64,000 nucleotides of DNA from Myxococcales bacterium (GTDB taxonomy: Bacteria; Myxococcota_A; UBA9160; UBA4427). The notes under the pieces were generated by a model. The model had not been told where the DNA came from. It did not search any database and saw only the letters and a program-made list of their open reading frames with translations. The translations under genes were made by a program, and so were the position numbers. Of the stretch, positions 35,703 to 44,866 are shown one piece after another (the stretch's first letter is position 1; every line of letters begins with the position of its first letter). The DNA lies in the NCBI GenBank assembly GCA_012959805.1, contig DUCN01000013.1:33593-97592 (forward strand), given 5' to 3'.

Positions 35703-36716
35703 TCAAGCGAGGCGTGCGTTCGGCTTCAAGACGCCGATCGTCTCACCCGTACTCGAGAGGAAGGGCGCGTACCGGTATTGCCGCAACATTTTTCGGGCCG
35801 TCGGGCGCAGTCGTCCGATGCGTTCCAGCAGTGCGCAACAAACGACGGGCGCCGCACGATCGGCGCCGTCGTCGATCTTGACCAGGATTACCCGCCGTTC
35901 GCGGCGAAGGAAAACTACGTAGACCCCTTCGGCGCCAGATTTTGCGATCAGGTTCGGGCCCGCCGCCAGGGTCAGGTCGCTGCAGAAGCGATCGCTTCCC
36001 CCGAGCAACGCTGGATGGCGGCCGATCGCATCGAGAATCTTCTCCGCCGCGGGCCCATGACGCCCCGCTTTGCTCGCGTCGGTCATGCGCGCGAAGGCCA
36101 GTGCAAATCGATCGAAGGGAGCGAAGAGGTTAGGCGCGTTGCAGAAATCGAGATTTGACCCGAGTCCGCCGAGGTCGAGGTCTGCGAGTTCAGCGACGCT
36201 GGACAAGACTCGCTGTTGCACCGGCCCTTCCAATGCACAGCACTCGCTTGTCGGGCTGCCCAGGTGACGTGCGATACTGAGGAAGCCTGCGTGTTTGCCC
36301 GAACAACCATTGGTCGCCCGCGTGGCGATTTTGCCAGCGGATTGGAACTCCTCCGCGCTTCGTCGATGGCTGGGTCCATGCGGGCCACATGCGAGGTCAG
36401 ACTCATCACACCCGATGCGGGCGAGCCAGGCGTGCACGCGCTCGACGTGCATTGGTTCGCCATTGTGCGACGCACAGGCGAGCGTGAGTTGTTCGTCGGA
36501 AAGACCGAGCGCTTCGAACGCGCCGGACTCGATGAGCGCGAGGGCCTGGATTGGCTTGATCGCGGAGCGAAGACAGACGATCTGAGAGGTGTCGCCCCAG
36601 GATTCCTGTACCGTGCCGTCGGCATCTATGATGATCGCGATCCCTCGATGACGACTCTCGATGCCGTCGCCATGCTTGAGTTCGACAAGCACGGGGTTGA
36701 CGTTAGTTGAGGGCAC
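35703..36716 (-). CDS. Asparaginase II-type (PF06089) amidohydrolase
   Basis: About 337 residues from GTG 36716. It matches the PF06089 asparaginase family (not the classical AnsA/AnsB fold): VELKHGDGIESRHRGIAIII and IKPIQALALIESG, then LACASHNGEPMHVERV, NGCSGKHAGFL and a C-terminal GVYVVFLRRERRVILVKIDDG. The IDGC-x-x-P-type box reads NLDFCNAP, keeping Asp, Cys and Pro. It should release ammonia from asparagine or a similar amide. It lies downstream of the broken dehydrogenase on the same strand. Confidence 0.85.
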   Translation of the reverse strand: MPSTNVNPVLVELKHGDGIESRHRGIAIIIDADGTVQESWGDTSQIVCLRSAIKPIQALALIESGAFEALGLSDEQLTLACASHNGEPMHVERVHAWLARIGCDESDLACGPHGPSHRRSAEEFQSAGKIATRATNGCSGKHAGFLSIARHLGSPTSECCALEGPVQQRVLSSVAELADLDLGGLGSNLDFCNAPNLFAPFDRFALAFARMTDASKAGRHGPAAEKILDAIGRHPALLGGSDRFCSDLTLAAGPNLIAKSGAEGVYVVFLRRERRVILVKIDDGADRAAPVVCCALLERIGRLRPTARKMLRQYRYAPFLSSTGETIGVLKPNARLA

Positions 36717-36873
36717 GACGTTCCAGATGCGCGAGCCGAAAAGCCCGTCTCCATGCAGCTTCCGCCGAGATAGGCGAGGGCGCTAGCGGCACGCGCTCGA
36801 TATTCACGAGCTCACCTCCGCGGGATCGGAGCCTGGGAGTCGTCCGAAGTCCTCACTTTGATCGGATCGGGGT

Positions 36874-37921
36874 TCACGCAACATTGGACGCGTCTCGAGA
36901 CACAGAAGCCTTGCGGGTCGCGTCGATCTTTGCCCGCGCCATCGAGTCGGCGATCTCGGCCGTGGTCTCGCCTCGCTCGGATGCAAGCTCGAAGATACCC
37001 TCGAGGGTGTTGCCGATCCGGTCGACGTGCTCGAGGACATGTGCCTGGTCGTAGTCGCCCGTGATTTCGCTGGCGACATTGATGATTCCGCCTGCGTTGA
37101 TAATGTAGTCTGGTGCATAGAGGATGTCGCGTGCCGTGAGCATGGCGGCATGCCTCGGTTCCGCGAGTTGATTGTTCGCACCTCCTGCAACGATGGTCGC
37201 TTTCAAACGCGGAATCGTTTCGTCGCGAAGAACCGCCCCGAGCGCGCAGGGGGCAAAGACGTCGACTGCCTGTTCGTAGATTTCATCGAGAGGGACGGCC
37301 GTTGCATTGGCCTCGGTGACCGCACGGTTCACGGCCTTTTCATCGATGTTGGCCACCACGAGAATCGCGCCCTCTCTTCGCAACAGTCGGCAGAGGTTGA
37401 GGCCGACATTGCCAACGCCCTGAACCGCAACTCGTGTTCCCTTGATCGACGACCGCCCAAGGCGGTACTTTACGGCTGCCTTGATTCCTTCGAGGATACC
37501 CCGCGCTGTGTACGGAGAGGGATCGCCGCTTGCTGCATGACCATCGACAAGTCCTGCGACGTAGTGAGTTTTCCGAGCCACAACCTCCATGTCCTCGACC
37601 GCCAAGCCCTTCTACAAAACGCCCGAAACTCCTCAGCATGGCCTCGGTCTTGTCGATCCGGGAGTCGCCCATGATGATCGCTTTGCCGCCGCCGAGAGGC
37701 AGGTCCGCCATCGCATTCTTGTAAGTCATGCTATGCTATAGGCGCAGTGCATCTCGAATAGCGTCTTCTTCTGAGGCGTAGGGCCACATTCGACATCCGC
37801 CTGCGGCGGGGCCGAGCGTTCGATCGTGGATTGCGATGATCGCGAAGAGCCCGGTGTCGGGATCGCGACAGAATACAACCTCTTCATGATCGGAGAATTC
37901 TGTCGAATTAAAGATCGCCAT
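36874..37921 (-). pseudogene. Leu/Val/Phe/Glu dehydrogenase, broken by a nonsense codon and a frameshift
   Basis: Pieces in order on the minus strand: an N-terminus from ATG 37921 ([19 protein letters not shown] then [18 protein letters not shown]), an in-frame TAG at 37736-37738 where the family has Leu-Ser-x-x-Met, then [20 protein letters not shown] with the catalytic Lys. The frame is lost again at about 37600, with loss of the ~12 residues that normally precede [17 protein letters not shown]. The NAD domain follows intact ([17 protein letters not shown]). The enzyme type deaminates branched-chain or aromatic amino acids with NAD. Two independent lesions make expression of a working enzyme unlikely. 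Confidence 0.85.
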
Positions 37922-38023
37922 GTTCATCTTCCTCGGTCGTGGTTCGGCCGCGCGCGTGCGAGCCGTAGACGACCGGGCCCGCACCGAGAATGTCCAGATA
38001 ATTCGGAGTTGCGATTACCGCGC

Positions 38024-38965
38024 TCATTCCTTTGCCAGCTCTCGTGCGGCCTGAACGATGTGCTGGGTGTTCATTCCATACTTGGTCAGGAAGGCTTCGT
38101 CGTCGCCCGATTCTCCGAAAGAGTCCTGCATGCCGAGCCGCCGTACATGCGATGGCTTCTCCTCGGCGAGCACTTCAGCAACCGTACTGCCAAGGCCGCC
38201 GATCACGCTGTGGTTTTCGATCGTCACGAAGCGGCCGATCTCGTGCGCGGCGCGCACAAGCGGACCACGATCGAAGGGTTTCAGCGTAGGGTAATGAAGA
38301 ACGCGAGCGGAGATGCCCAGGCTCTCCAATTGAGCGGCCGCGTCGAGAGCCTTCGGCGTCATCATGCCGGAGGACACAATGGCGACGTCGCTTCCGTCTC
38401 GCAGCACGTAGCCTCGACCGATCTCGAAATCGTAGGCCTCATCGAAGATGACAGGCACTTCGCAGCGGACGGTCCGCAGATAGACCGGGCCGTCATAGTC
38501 GGCCGCCGCAAAGACAGCCGCTCTTGTCTCGACCGCGTCGCAGAGATCGAGCACGACCATGTTGGGAATCGCGCGCATGATCGCGAGATCCTCGAAGGCT
38601 TGGTGCGTTGCGCCGGCTTGCCCGACTGCCACACCGCCGTAGGCCCCGTTGATCTTCACGTTGAGGCCGGTGTAGGCGATCGAGATATGGATCTGATCCG
38701 CCGCCCGTCGCGTGGCGAAACACGCGAAGGTCGAGACAAAGGGAATCAGCCCTGTACTCGCAATTCCCGCGGCCATCGTAAACATATGCTGCTCGGCGAT
38801 GCCCACATTATAGAAGCGGTCGGGGAAGGCATCGCGAAAAATGCAGGTCATCGTCGACGTTGAGACGTCGGCATCGAGTACGACGACGTCAGAACTGGCG
38901 CGTCCGAGTTCTGTGATGGCCTCGCCGAAGGCTACGCGGGGCGCGATCCGATCACCAATTGACAT
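38024..38965 (-). CDS. Transketolase, C-terminal subunit (split enzyme)
   Basis: 313 residues carrying the pyrimidine-binding and C-terminal domains of transketolase. FYNVGIAEQHMFTMAAGIA has the catalytic Glu that activates thiamine diphosphate, and QAGATHQAFEDLAIMRAIPN is the usual partner loop. Split transketolases use two subunits made by neighbouring genes. Its start overlaps the end of the N-terminal-subunit gene by 14 bases. Its role in this catabolic region is not obvious: it may move two-carbon units or act in a specialised ketolase reaction. Confidence 0.92.
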   Translation of the reverse strand: MSIGDRIAPRVAFGEAITELGRASSDVVVLDADVSTSTMTCIFRDAFPDRFYNVGIAEQHMFTMAAGIASTGLIPFVSTFACFATRRAADQIHISIAYTGLNVKINGAYGGVAVGQAGATHQAFEDLAIMRAIPNMVVLDLCDAVETRAAVFAAADYDGPVYLRTVRCEVPVIFDEAYDFEIGRGYVLRDGSDVAIVSSGMMTPKALDAAAQLESLGISARVLHYPTLKPFDRGPLVRAAHEIGRFVTIENHSVIGGLGSTVAEVLAEEKPSHVRRLGMQDSFGESGDDEAFLTKYGMNTQHIVQAARELAKE

Positions 38966-39788
38966 CGGCGGCCCCTAATTCCTCGAGCGCTTGCCGAGCC
39001 AAGTCGTCCGTGATCGTCTTGGCGTGCCATTCGACGCGATCCGCGGCGAAGGAGACACCGTGGCCTTTCACGGTGTGCGACACGACCGCGACCGGGCCTT
39101 CGGCCGAGAGGTCGCGCGCCCGTTCGAGCGTGGGAAGCAGGTCACTCATCTGGTTTCCGTTGCATTCGAGTACGGTCCAGCGGAAGGCTCGCAATTTTTC
39201 GTCGAGTGGGTCGAGGTTGAGGGTCGATTCAATTCGGCCGGTTTGTTGGAGCCGGTTGCAGTCGATGATCAAAACGAGGTTGCGAATTTGGTGGTGGCCC
39301 CCGTATAGAGCGGCTTCCCACACCTGGCCTTCGTCGCATTCCCCGTCACCCTGCAAGACGAAAACACGAAAATCCTGACCCTTGTGTGCAGCCCCGATCG
39401 CCATGCCAATACCCGCAGAAAGCCCCTGGCCTAACGAGCCGGAACTCATGTCGACGCCCGCAGTCTTCTTCATGTCGGGATGCCCCTGCAGAGGGCTGTT
39501 GAGTCGGTACATCTGTTTGAGGTGCTCGACCGGGAAGAAGCCGCGCTCCGCCAGCGCCGCGTACCAGGCAGAGGTCGAGTGGCCCTTCGAAAGGATGAAG
39601 CGGTCGCGAACTTCCCAATTGGGCTCATCTGGTCGAAGGCGCAGGATCCGGAAATAGAGCGCCGCCATGACATCGGCCATCGAGAGTGGCCCGCCCACGT
39701 GTCCGACGCCCGCGTGATGGACCGTGCGGATGACGAGTTCGCGGATTCTGCGAGCCTTTTCTTCGAGTTCAGAGATTTCGACGGTCAT
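38952..39788 (-). CDS. Transketolase, N-terminal (TPP-binding) subunit (split enzyme)
   Basis: About 278 residues from ATG 39788; the frame is open upstream to 39848 but crosses the operator. It contains the diphosphate-binding domain: ILSKGHSTSAWYAALAERG, DMSSGSLGQGLSAGIGMAIG and the GDG-x(20s)-N type motif in LQGDGECDEGQVWEAALYGG and IIDCNRLQQTG. With the downstream gene it makes one functional transketolase. Operator site 4 lies 21 bases upstream of the start. Confidence 0.92.
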   Translation of the reverse strand: MTVEISELEEKARRIRELVIRTVHHAGVGHVGGPLSMADVMAALYFRILRLRPDEPNWEVRDRFILSKGHSTSAWYAALAERGFFPVEHLKQMYRLNSPLQGHPDMKKTAGVDMSSGSLGQGLSAGIGMAIGAAHKGQDFRVFVLQGDGECDEGQVWEAALYGGHHQIRNLVLIIDCNRLQQTGRIESTLNLDPLDEKLRAFRWTVLECNGNQMSDLLPTLERARDLSAEGPVAVVSHTVKGHGVSFAADRVEWHAKTITDDLARQALEELGAADVNW

Positions 39789-39808
39789 GGCTGTGTGGTT
39801 TCGACATG

Positions 39809-39830
39809 GTACATTCATTCGGGAATGTAT
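39809..39830. promoter_or_regulatory. Predicted regulon operator, site 4
   Basis: Plus strand: GTACATTC, spacer ATTCGG, GAATGTAT; 20 of 22 consensus matches in reverse orientation. It sits in the divergent gap between the transketolase operon and the DUF2817 carboxypeptidase. Confidence 0.75.
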
Positions 39831-39924
39831 CATTGGAGCTCGGCACATCCAAGCCCACTGAGTGGCTCTGTGTCACGACTGCGTCGCCAGCGTGCTTGTG
39901 GGTCTGCATAATGAGGTGAGTGAA

Positions 39925-41028
39925 ATGAAAAATGTCGATGTTCTGGGACTCTATTCCTCGACGTACGCCGAGGCGCGCGAGAAATTTCTCACGGCATGTC
40001 AAACGGCGGGTCTCGAGGTCGAGCATCATGTGAACCCGGAGCGCGGCGTCGATGGCGAGAAACTTGCGACCGATGTCGCGCGCCTGGGCGCAGCCGACGC
40101 TTCGAAGGTCATGCTCCTTTCATCCGGGACCCACGGCGTCGAAGGATTCTGCGGTTCTGCGATTCAGACGGGGCTACTGCGAAGCCGTGACGAACTCGCA
40201 CTTCCCGACGATGTGGCCATTGTCTTCGTTCATGCCGTGAATCCTCATGGTATGTCCTGGTCACGTCGCGAGACCGAGGAGGGCGTCGATGTCACGCGAA
40301 ACCTCTCGCATCACAAATACGATCCGATGCCCAACCCGGATTACGAACTTCTTCGCGACCTGCTGGTGCCCGAGAAAATCTCGGAAGAGACGCTGCGGGA
40401 GATCAACCGAGCGGCCGCCGCACTTATGGCGGACCGTCCTCGGGACTGGATCACCCGTACGCTTCGAATCGGCCAGTACACACATCCGGAAGGTCTCACG
40501 TACCACGGCCTGACAGCTTGTTGGTCGACGCAGTGCTGGATCGAGGCGGCGGGAAACCATGTGAGCCAGGCCGATCGCGTCATGATTATTGATCTCCATA
40601 CGGGCTATGGCGAATATGGTGCACTGCTGACACAGAATCCGTCCTATAGGAAGACCTCGCCCCCGTTTGCACACCTCCAGAAATGGCTCGGAGAAGATCC
40701 AGCCGGTTTCAGTGATGACGGAAGCATCATCGAGCATCGCATCGAGACTTTTGAGGCACTGCACGAGCAATGCAGGCCGGGCGCAGAAGTAGCGGCGATG
40801 TATTTCGAGTTCGGCACGGTCACGATGGAAGACTACATAAACGCCTGGATCATGAATAACTGGCTCTATCTATATGGAGATCGCTCCTCCGAAAGGGCGG
40901 CGCGGGCGCGGGCGGCTTTCGCACATCTCTTCTACGTGCGTGAAGACGGCTGGAAAAAAAGTGTCTGGCAGAACGGATGGGGAAAGATTCAGCAGCTAAT
41001 TGGCTCGCTGGCGTCTCCTGTTCGATGA
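39925..41028 (+). CDS. DUF2817 (M14 carboxypeptidase-like) protein
   Basis: About 367 residues from ATG 39925 (GAGGTGAG upstream). Zinc-ligand-like residues are in SSGTHGVEGFCGSA (His ~70, Glu ~73) and MIIDLHTGYGEYG. Together with FVHAVNPHGMSWSRRETEEGVD they match DUF2817, a distant M14 zinc-carboxypeptidase relative. A Glu in MYFEFGTVTMEDY may be the catalytic base. A peptidase or amidase releasing a C-terminal residue is the natural guess. Operator 4 is 95 bases upstream. Confidence 0.85.
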   Translation: MKNVDVLGLYSSTYAEAREKFLTACQTAGLEVEHHVNPERGVDGEKLATDVARLGAADASKVMLLSSGTHGVEGFCGSAIQTGLLRSRDELALPDDVAIVFVHAVNPHGMSWSRRETEEGVDVTRNLSHHKYDPMPNPDYELLRDLLVPEKISEETLREINRAAAALMADRPRDWITRTLRIGQYTHPEGLTYHGLTACWSTQCWIEAAGNHVSQADRVMIIDLHTGYGEYGALLTQNPSYRKTSPPFAHLQKWLGEDPAGFSDDGSIIEHRIETFEALHEQCRPGAEVAAMYFEFGTVTMEDYINAWIMNNWLYLYGDRSSERAARARAAFAHLFYVREDGWKKSVWQNGWGKIQQLIGSLASPVR

Positions 41029-41056
41029 ACGACTAGCTAGACGAGGATCTCGAACA

Positions 41057-42622
41057 ATGTTGATGCATGACTTTCTTGATTTCTATGCCCGGGAACAGCC
41101 GGGCGCGGAGTTTCTCGTCCTGGATGATCGCGTCCTGAACTATTCACAAGCCCTCGAGGACGTCAACCGGCTTTCTAACGCGATGGTCGCGAGCGGCTTG
41201 GGGGTGGGTGATCGCTTTGCGTTTCTGTCGAAGAACTCGATCGAGACGGTCATTACCTATCTGGCTGCTTCGAGATGTGGTGCTGTACCCGTCCCCCTCA
41301 ATTGGCGATTGGCGCCACCCGAATGGGCCTACATCATCAACGATGCCGGGGCAGTACAACTGATCGCCGAATCCGAGTTTTCTTCGACGATCGACAAAAT
41401 TCGAGACGATCTGCCCGCGGTCACCCGGTATGTATCGATCGGGAAGCAGGACTCGGAGCGCTGGATCGACTTCGAGGGCTGGTGGGGGGACTATTCCGCG
41501 AAGGCGCCCGAAATAGAGATCGATGCCGACGATGTCCTCTACCAGATGTACACCAGCGGCACGACGGGTCGGCCGAAGGGCGCCATGTTGACACAAAGAT
41601 GTGTTATAGAAAATGGCCTCCAGACTACACCCTACTTCAAGGATGTCGTCGGTCCCGGCAAGCGATCCTTGATCGTGATGCCGATGTTCCATGCCGGTGC
41701 CACCTCGTTTGTCTTTGGCACACTGATCGGTGGCGCTTCGATGGTGATCCATCGCGACTTTTCTCCTGCAGCTGTTGCTAAGGCGCTGTCTGAGGGCGAG
41801 ATCAGCGTCGCCAACCTGGTGCCCGCCATGATCCAGGCGATGCTCGAGTACGTTCCCGACCTGGCCGATTCGTCCTACGAGATGCTCGACGTGATGATCT
41901 ATGGAGCTTCGTCGATTGCCGAGGACACCCTGCGTCGCGCAATGAAGGTTTTCCAATGCGATTTCTATCAGGGCTTTGGCCAGACCGAGACGTCTGCCTG
42001 CGTGACGATGCTGAGCGCAGCGGATCATCGCCGCGCTCTGGCGGGCCGGCCCGAGTTATTGCTCTCCGCTGGCCGGGCCTTGCTCGGAACGACGATCCGC
42101 ATTGTCGATGACGACGGGAACGAAGTGCCGCGAGGATCTTCGGGCGAGATCGTCGCGCGGGGACCGCAACTGATGAAGGGATATTGGAACTTACCCGAAG
42201 CGACAGCCAAGACCTTGGTCGACGGCTGGATTCACACGGGCGATGTCGGAGTCATGGACGACGAAGGCTACGTCTACATCAAGGATCGTATCAAGGATAT
42301 GGTCGTCTCCGGCGGTGAGAACGTCTACCCGCGCGAGATCGAGAATGTACTCTTCGATCATCCGGCGGTGGCCGATGCCGCGGTGATCGGTGTGCCGGAT
42401 GAGAAGTTCGGTGAAGCGGTGTTGGCCGTCCTGGTCTTACGGGCCGGAGAGTCCGTCGAGCCCGATACGTTGATCGCCTTTTGCCGAGAGAAGCTTGCCG
42501 GATACAAGGTACCGCGGCGCATCGAATTCGTTGACGAGCTGCCGCGAAATGCGAGCGGCAAGGTTCTGAAGAAGGATCTGCGCAAGCCCTACTGGGAAGG
42601 CAGGACGCGCAATGTCGGATGA
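41057..42622 (+). CDS. AMP-forming acyl-CoA synthetase (FadD-like long-chain/aryl acid ligase)
   Basis: About 521 residues. The adenylation P-loop is YTSGTTGRPKGAMLTQ. GFGQTETSACVTML, GWIHTGDVGVMDDEGYVYI and IKDRIKDMVVSGGENVYPRE are the A4-A8 core motifs, and the C-terminal catalytic Lys is in NASGKVLKKDLR. It activates a carboxylic acid to its CoA thioester. ATG 41057 follows GAGG at nine bases; it lies 28 bases after DUF2817 and overlaps the next gene by 11 bases, so all are one operon. Confidence 0.93.
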   Translation: MLMHDFLDFYAREQPGAEFLVLDDRVLNYSQALEDVNRLSNAMVASGLGVGDRFAFLSKNSIETVITYLAASRCGAVPVPLNWRLAPPEWAYIINDAGAVQLIAESEFSSTIDKIRDDLPAVTRYVSIGKQDSERWIDFEGWWGDYSAKAPEIEIDADDVLYQMYTSGTTGRPKGAMLTQRCVIENGLQTTPYFKDVVGPGKRSLIVMPMFHAGATSFVFGTLIGGASMVIHRDFSPAAVAKALSEGEISVANLVPAMIQAMLEYVPDLADSSYEMLDVMIYGASSIAEDTLRRAMKVFQCDFYQGFGQTETSACVTMLSAADHRRALAGRPELLLSAGRALLGTTIRIVDDDGNEVPRGSSGEIVARGPQLMKGYWNLPEATAKTLVDGWIHTGDVGVMDDEGYVYIKDRIKDMVVSGGENVYPREIENVLFDHPAVADAAVIGVPDEKFGEAVLAVLVLRAGESVEPDTLIAFCREKLAGYKVPRRIEFVDELPRNASGKVLKKDLRKPYWEGRTRNVG

Positions 42623-43781
42623 ATCTCTGCGCGAACGTTTGATCGAATGGGTTCAGGAATACGACCTCCAGGGTGACCACCGGACCGGTGGCGCCGTTGA
42701 TGAAACGAGCGCCGAATGGCTGTGCGAGTCGGCGCGCACGATCGGATTCGAGCCGATCCTCGAACGTGTCCCGATGAGTCGTTTAGAGAAGCAGGCTGCA
42801 TACGTCGAGTGGGATGGGCACCGGACCTCGGGCATTATCCTCTTCGATGCGACCCTCACGGGACCGGCGGGCGTGACTGGGAAGCTCGGCGCCCTCGGTT
42901 CTGAAGCGTCGATCGGATACGGTCGAGTCCCACCCAGCCCAGCCCTGGTTCCGGAATTCGTCGAGGCAAGAAAGGCCAGCTCGCAGTCCGCCTTGCTGGC
43001 GGTGACGGGTGGTGAGATCTGGAATCTGCCAGACGGCTACGCGCTCATCAACGCGGAGCAGTACACGAATTGCTATGGGCCCCCTGTCTTACAGCTTCCG
43101 AGTGAAGCCTGGGAACCTCTGCAAGCTGCCCGGGAGGCGGGCGCGAGCGTGCGAATCGTGACCGACGCGGAGCGTGTCGAGGCGACAGCCTCGAATGTTC
43201 TTGTCGAGGTCGTGGGCATGCGGCCGGAACTCGCGCCGCTCGTGGTCATGACGCCGCGTAGCGCTTGATGGCGATGTGCCTCCGAGCGTGGCTGTGGGAT
43301 CGCGCTCTGGCTCGAGTTGTTGCGCGAATTCAAATAAACACCGCCCGCTCGCAGCATCCACTTCGTCGCAACCACAGGACACGAACTTGGACATCTCGGC
43401 CTCGATCGTCATCTGACTACGCGTGAAACGCTCATTGGCGATTCCTTCGCGTGGATTCATATCGGCGCCAGCTTCGCGGCGGCGGATGGTGCACACGTCC
43501 GCGTTCAGACGTCCGACTCCGAACTTCTCGACATGACGGTGGGTGCGATGACGGAGTTCGGTGTGGCCCCAGACTCGGTCACGCCGGACGGTGAGCCGCC
43601 GCTGGGCGAAGCGTGCAATATTCATGATGGGGGAGGGCGTTATGTGTCGCTCATCGGATTGAACGGGCGATTTCACTCGCCGACCGATCGCTGGCCCGAC
43701 GCGGTGAATCTAGAAAGGCTCGTGAAGCAAACGCGAGCATTCACTGTCGTAGCACGTCGACTTGCAGAGAATCCGAAGTGA
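42612..43781 (+). pseudogene. M28-like metallopeptidase interrupted by two in-frame stop codons
   Basis: One continuous frame runs from ATG 42612 to TGA 43781. It is interrupted by TGA at 43266-43268 (where the family has Trp-Trp after the VVMTPRS strand) and TAA at 43335-43337. Coding resemblance continues through and beyond both stops: WRCASERGCGIALWLELLRE, then SIHFVATTGHELGHLGLDRH with a HELGH metal motif, and later SLIGLNGRFHSPTDRWPDAV. The layout is that of an M28-type peptidase with an inserted PA-like region. The next gene starts by GTGA overlap, so it was part of the operon. Two different stop codons argue for decay and not recoding. Confidence 0.8.
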
Positions 43782-44821
43782 CGAAGCTCTATTCCCCTTC
43801 CGGAAGAGGCGACTGGCAGAGGGTCTCGGCCGATGAGGCGGGTTGGAGCCCTGAAGGATTGCAGGTTGCTCTGGATGTTGGGCGAGACGAACTCAGCTCG
43901 GGTCTCGTCGTGCTCTGGCGCGGCCGCATTCTGGCCGAGGGTTACTGGACGCTTCCCGATGAGCTGCCAGAGCTCTTTCCGGGCGGCGTCGAGATTTTTC
44001 GCGCCATGCAGCTCGGAAAGACCGCGGATGGGTATCCAATCGAGGACGTCGCCTCGACGCAGAAGAGTCTGACAGCGCTGCTGGTCTTGATGGCCGCAAG
44101 GCGCGGTCTTCTGCGGCTCGATGACCCCGTGAAGGCCCATCTTGGCGCAGGCTGGTCGACGGCATCGAGCGGCAGGGAAGCTGGTATCACGGTTCGTCAT
44201 TTGCTCGAGATGACGAGTGGCCTGGGCGAAGAACTCGACTATCAGCGGCCCGCCGGCGAATTTTGGAAGTACAACGCCGCCGCCTATCATCGATTGCTTC
44301 CGCTTGTTGAGGCTGCGGCTGGGAAGCCGATCAACGACCTGACCTCGGATTGGCTGACGTCACCCCTTGGAATGTCGGACACGCGCTGGATCGATCGGAA
44401 GTTCATCCATCCGGGCGCACCTCTCGGCCTGGCCACCACCACTCGCGATCTCGCCCGATTCGGCCTGCTCATCCTCGCGCAGGGCAGTTGGAGAGAGTCG
44501 CTGCAGCTCGCAGAGACGGAAGACATCGCCGAGTTGGTTAGACCTTCGCAGACGCTGAATCCATCCTACGGACTTTTGTGGTGGCTGAACGGTCAATCCA
44601 GCTATACACGTCCGCTGGGAGGCGATCCGCTCGCTGGCCCGCTCTTTACGTCGGCCCCCGCGGATCTGGTTGCCGCCATGGGTACGTTCCAGCGCCGTGT
44701 CTACGTCGTGCCGAGTCTGGATCTGGTGGTCGCGCGAATGGGATACACGAAAGTGCTTCCCTCTGGCCCATTTGATGAGGTGCTCTGGGCAGCCCTGTCG
44801 GCTGCGGCGCCCGGTCGTTAG
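43778..44821 (+). CDS. Serine hydrolase of the beta-lactamase fold
   Basis: About 347 residues from GTG 43778. The Ser-x-x-Lys motif is STQK (93-96) in DVASTQKSLTALLVLMAARRG. The Tyr-x-x motif region is FWKYNAAAYHRLLPLVEAA, and a long GLLWWLNGQSSYTRPLGG segment replaces the Lys-Thr-Gly box. It is probably an esterase, peptidase or amidase. It begins in the stop of the broken M28-like gene and is the last gene of that operon. Confidence 0.86.
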   Translation: MTKLYSPSGRGDWQRVSADEAGWSPEGLQVALDVGRDELSSGLVVLWRGRILAEGYWTLPDELPELFPGGVEIFRAMQLGKTADGYPIEDVASTQKSLTALLVLMAARRGLLRLDDPVKAHLGAGWSTASSGREAGITVRHLLEMTSGLGEELDYQRPAGEFWKYNAAAYHRLLPLVEAAAGKPINDLTSDWLTSPLGMSDTRWIDRKFIHPGAPLGLATTTRDLARFGLLILAQGSWRESLQLAETEDIAELVRPSQTLNPSYGLLWWLNGQSSYTRPLGGDPLAGPLFTSAPADLVAAMGTFQRRVYVVPSLDLVVARMGYTKVLPSGPFDEVLWAALSAAAPGR

Positions 44822-44866
44822 TCCCGGCCCAGGACCCTTAGGCGACGACGCGATCGGAGGAATCGT

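Noticed and set aside
37826..38863. Long plus-strand open frame opposite the transketolase C-terminal subunit
   Set aside because: Histidine/arginine-rich shadow of a clear minus-strand gene.
42612..43781. Genetic code change or programmed read-through as cause of internal stops
   Set aside because: TAG, TGA and TAA all occur in broken genes here while intact genes end normally at the same codons; decay is simpler.
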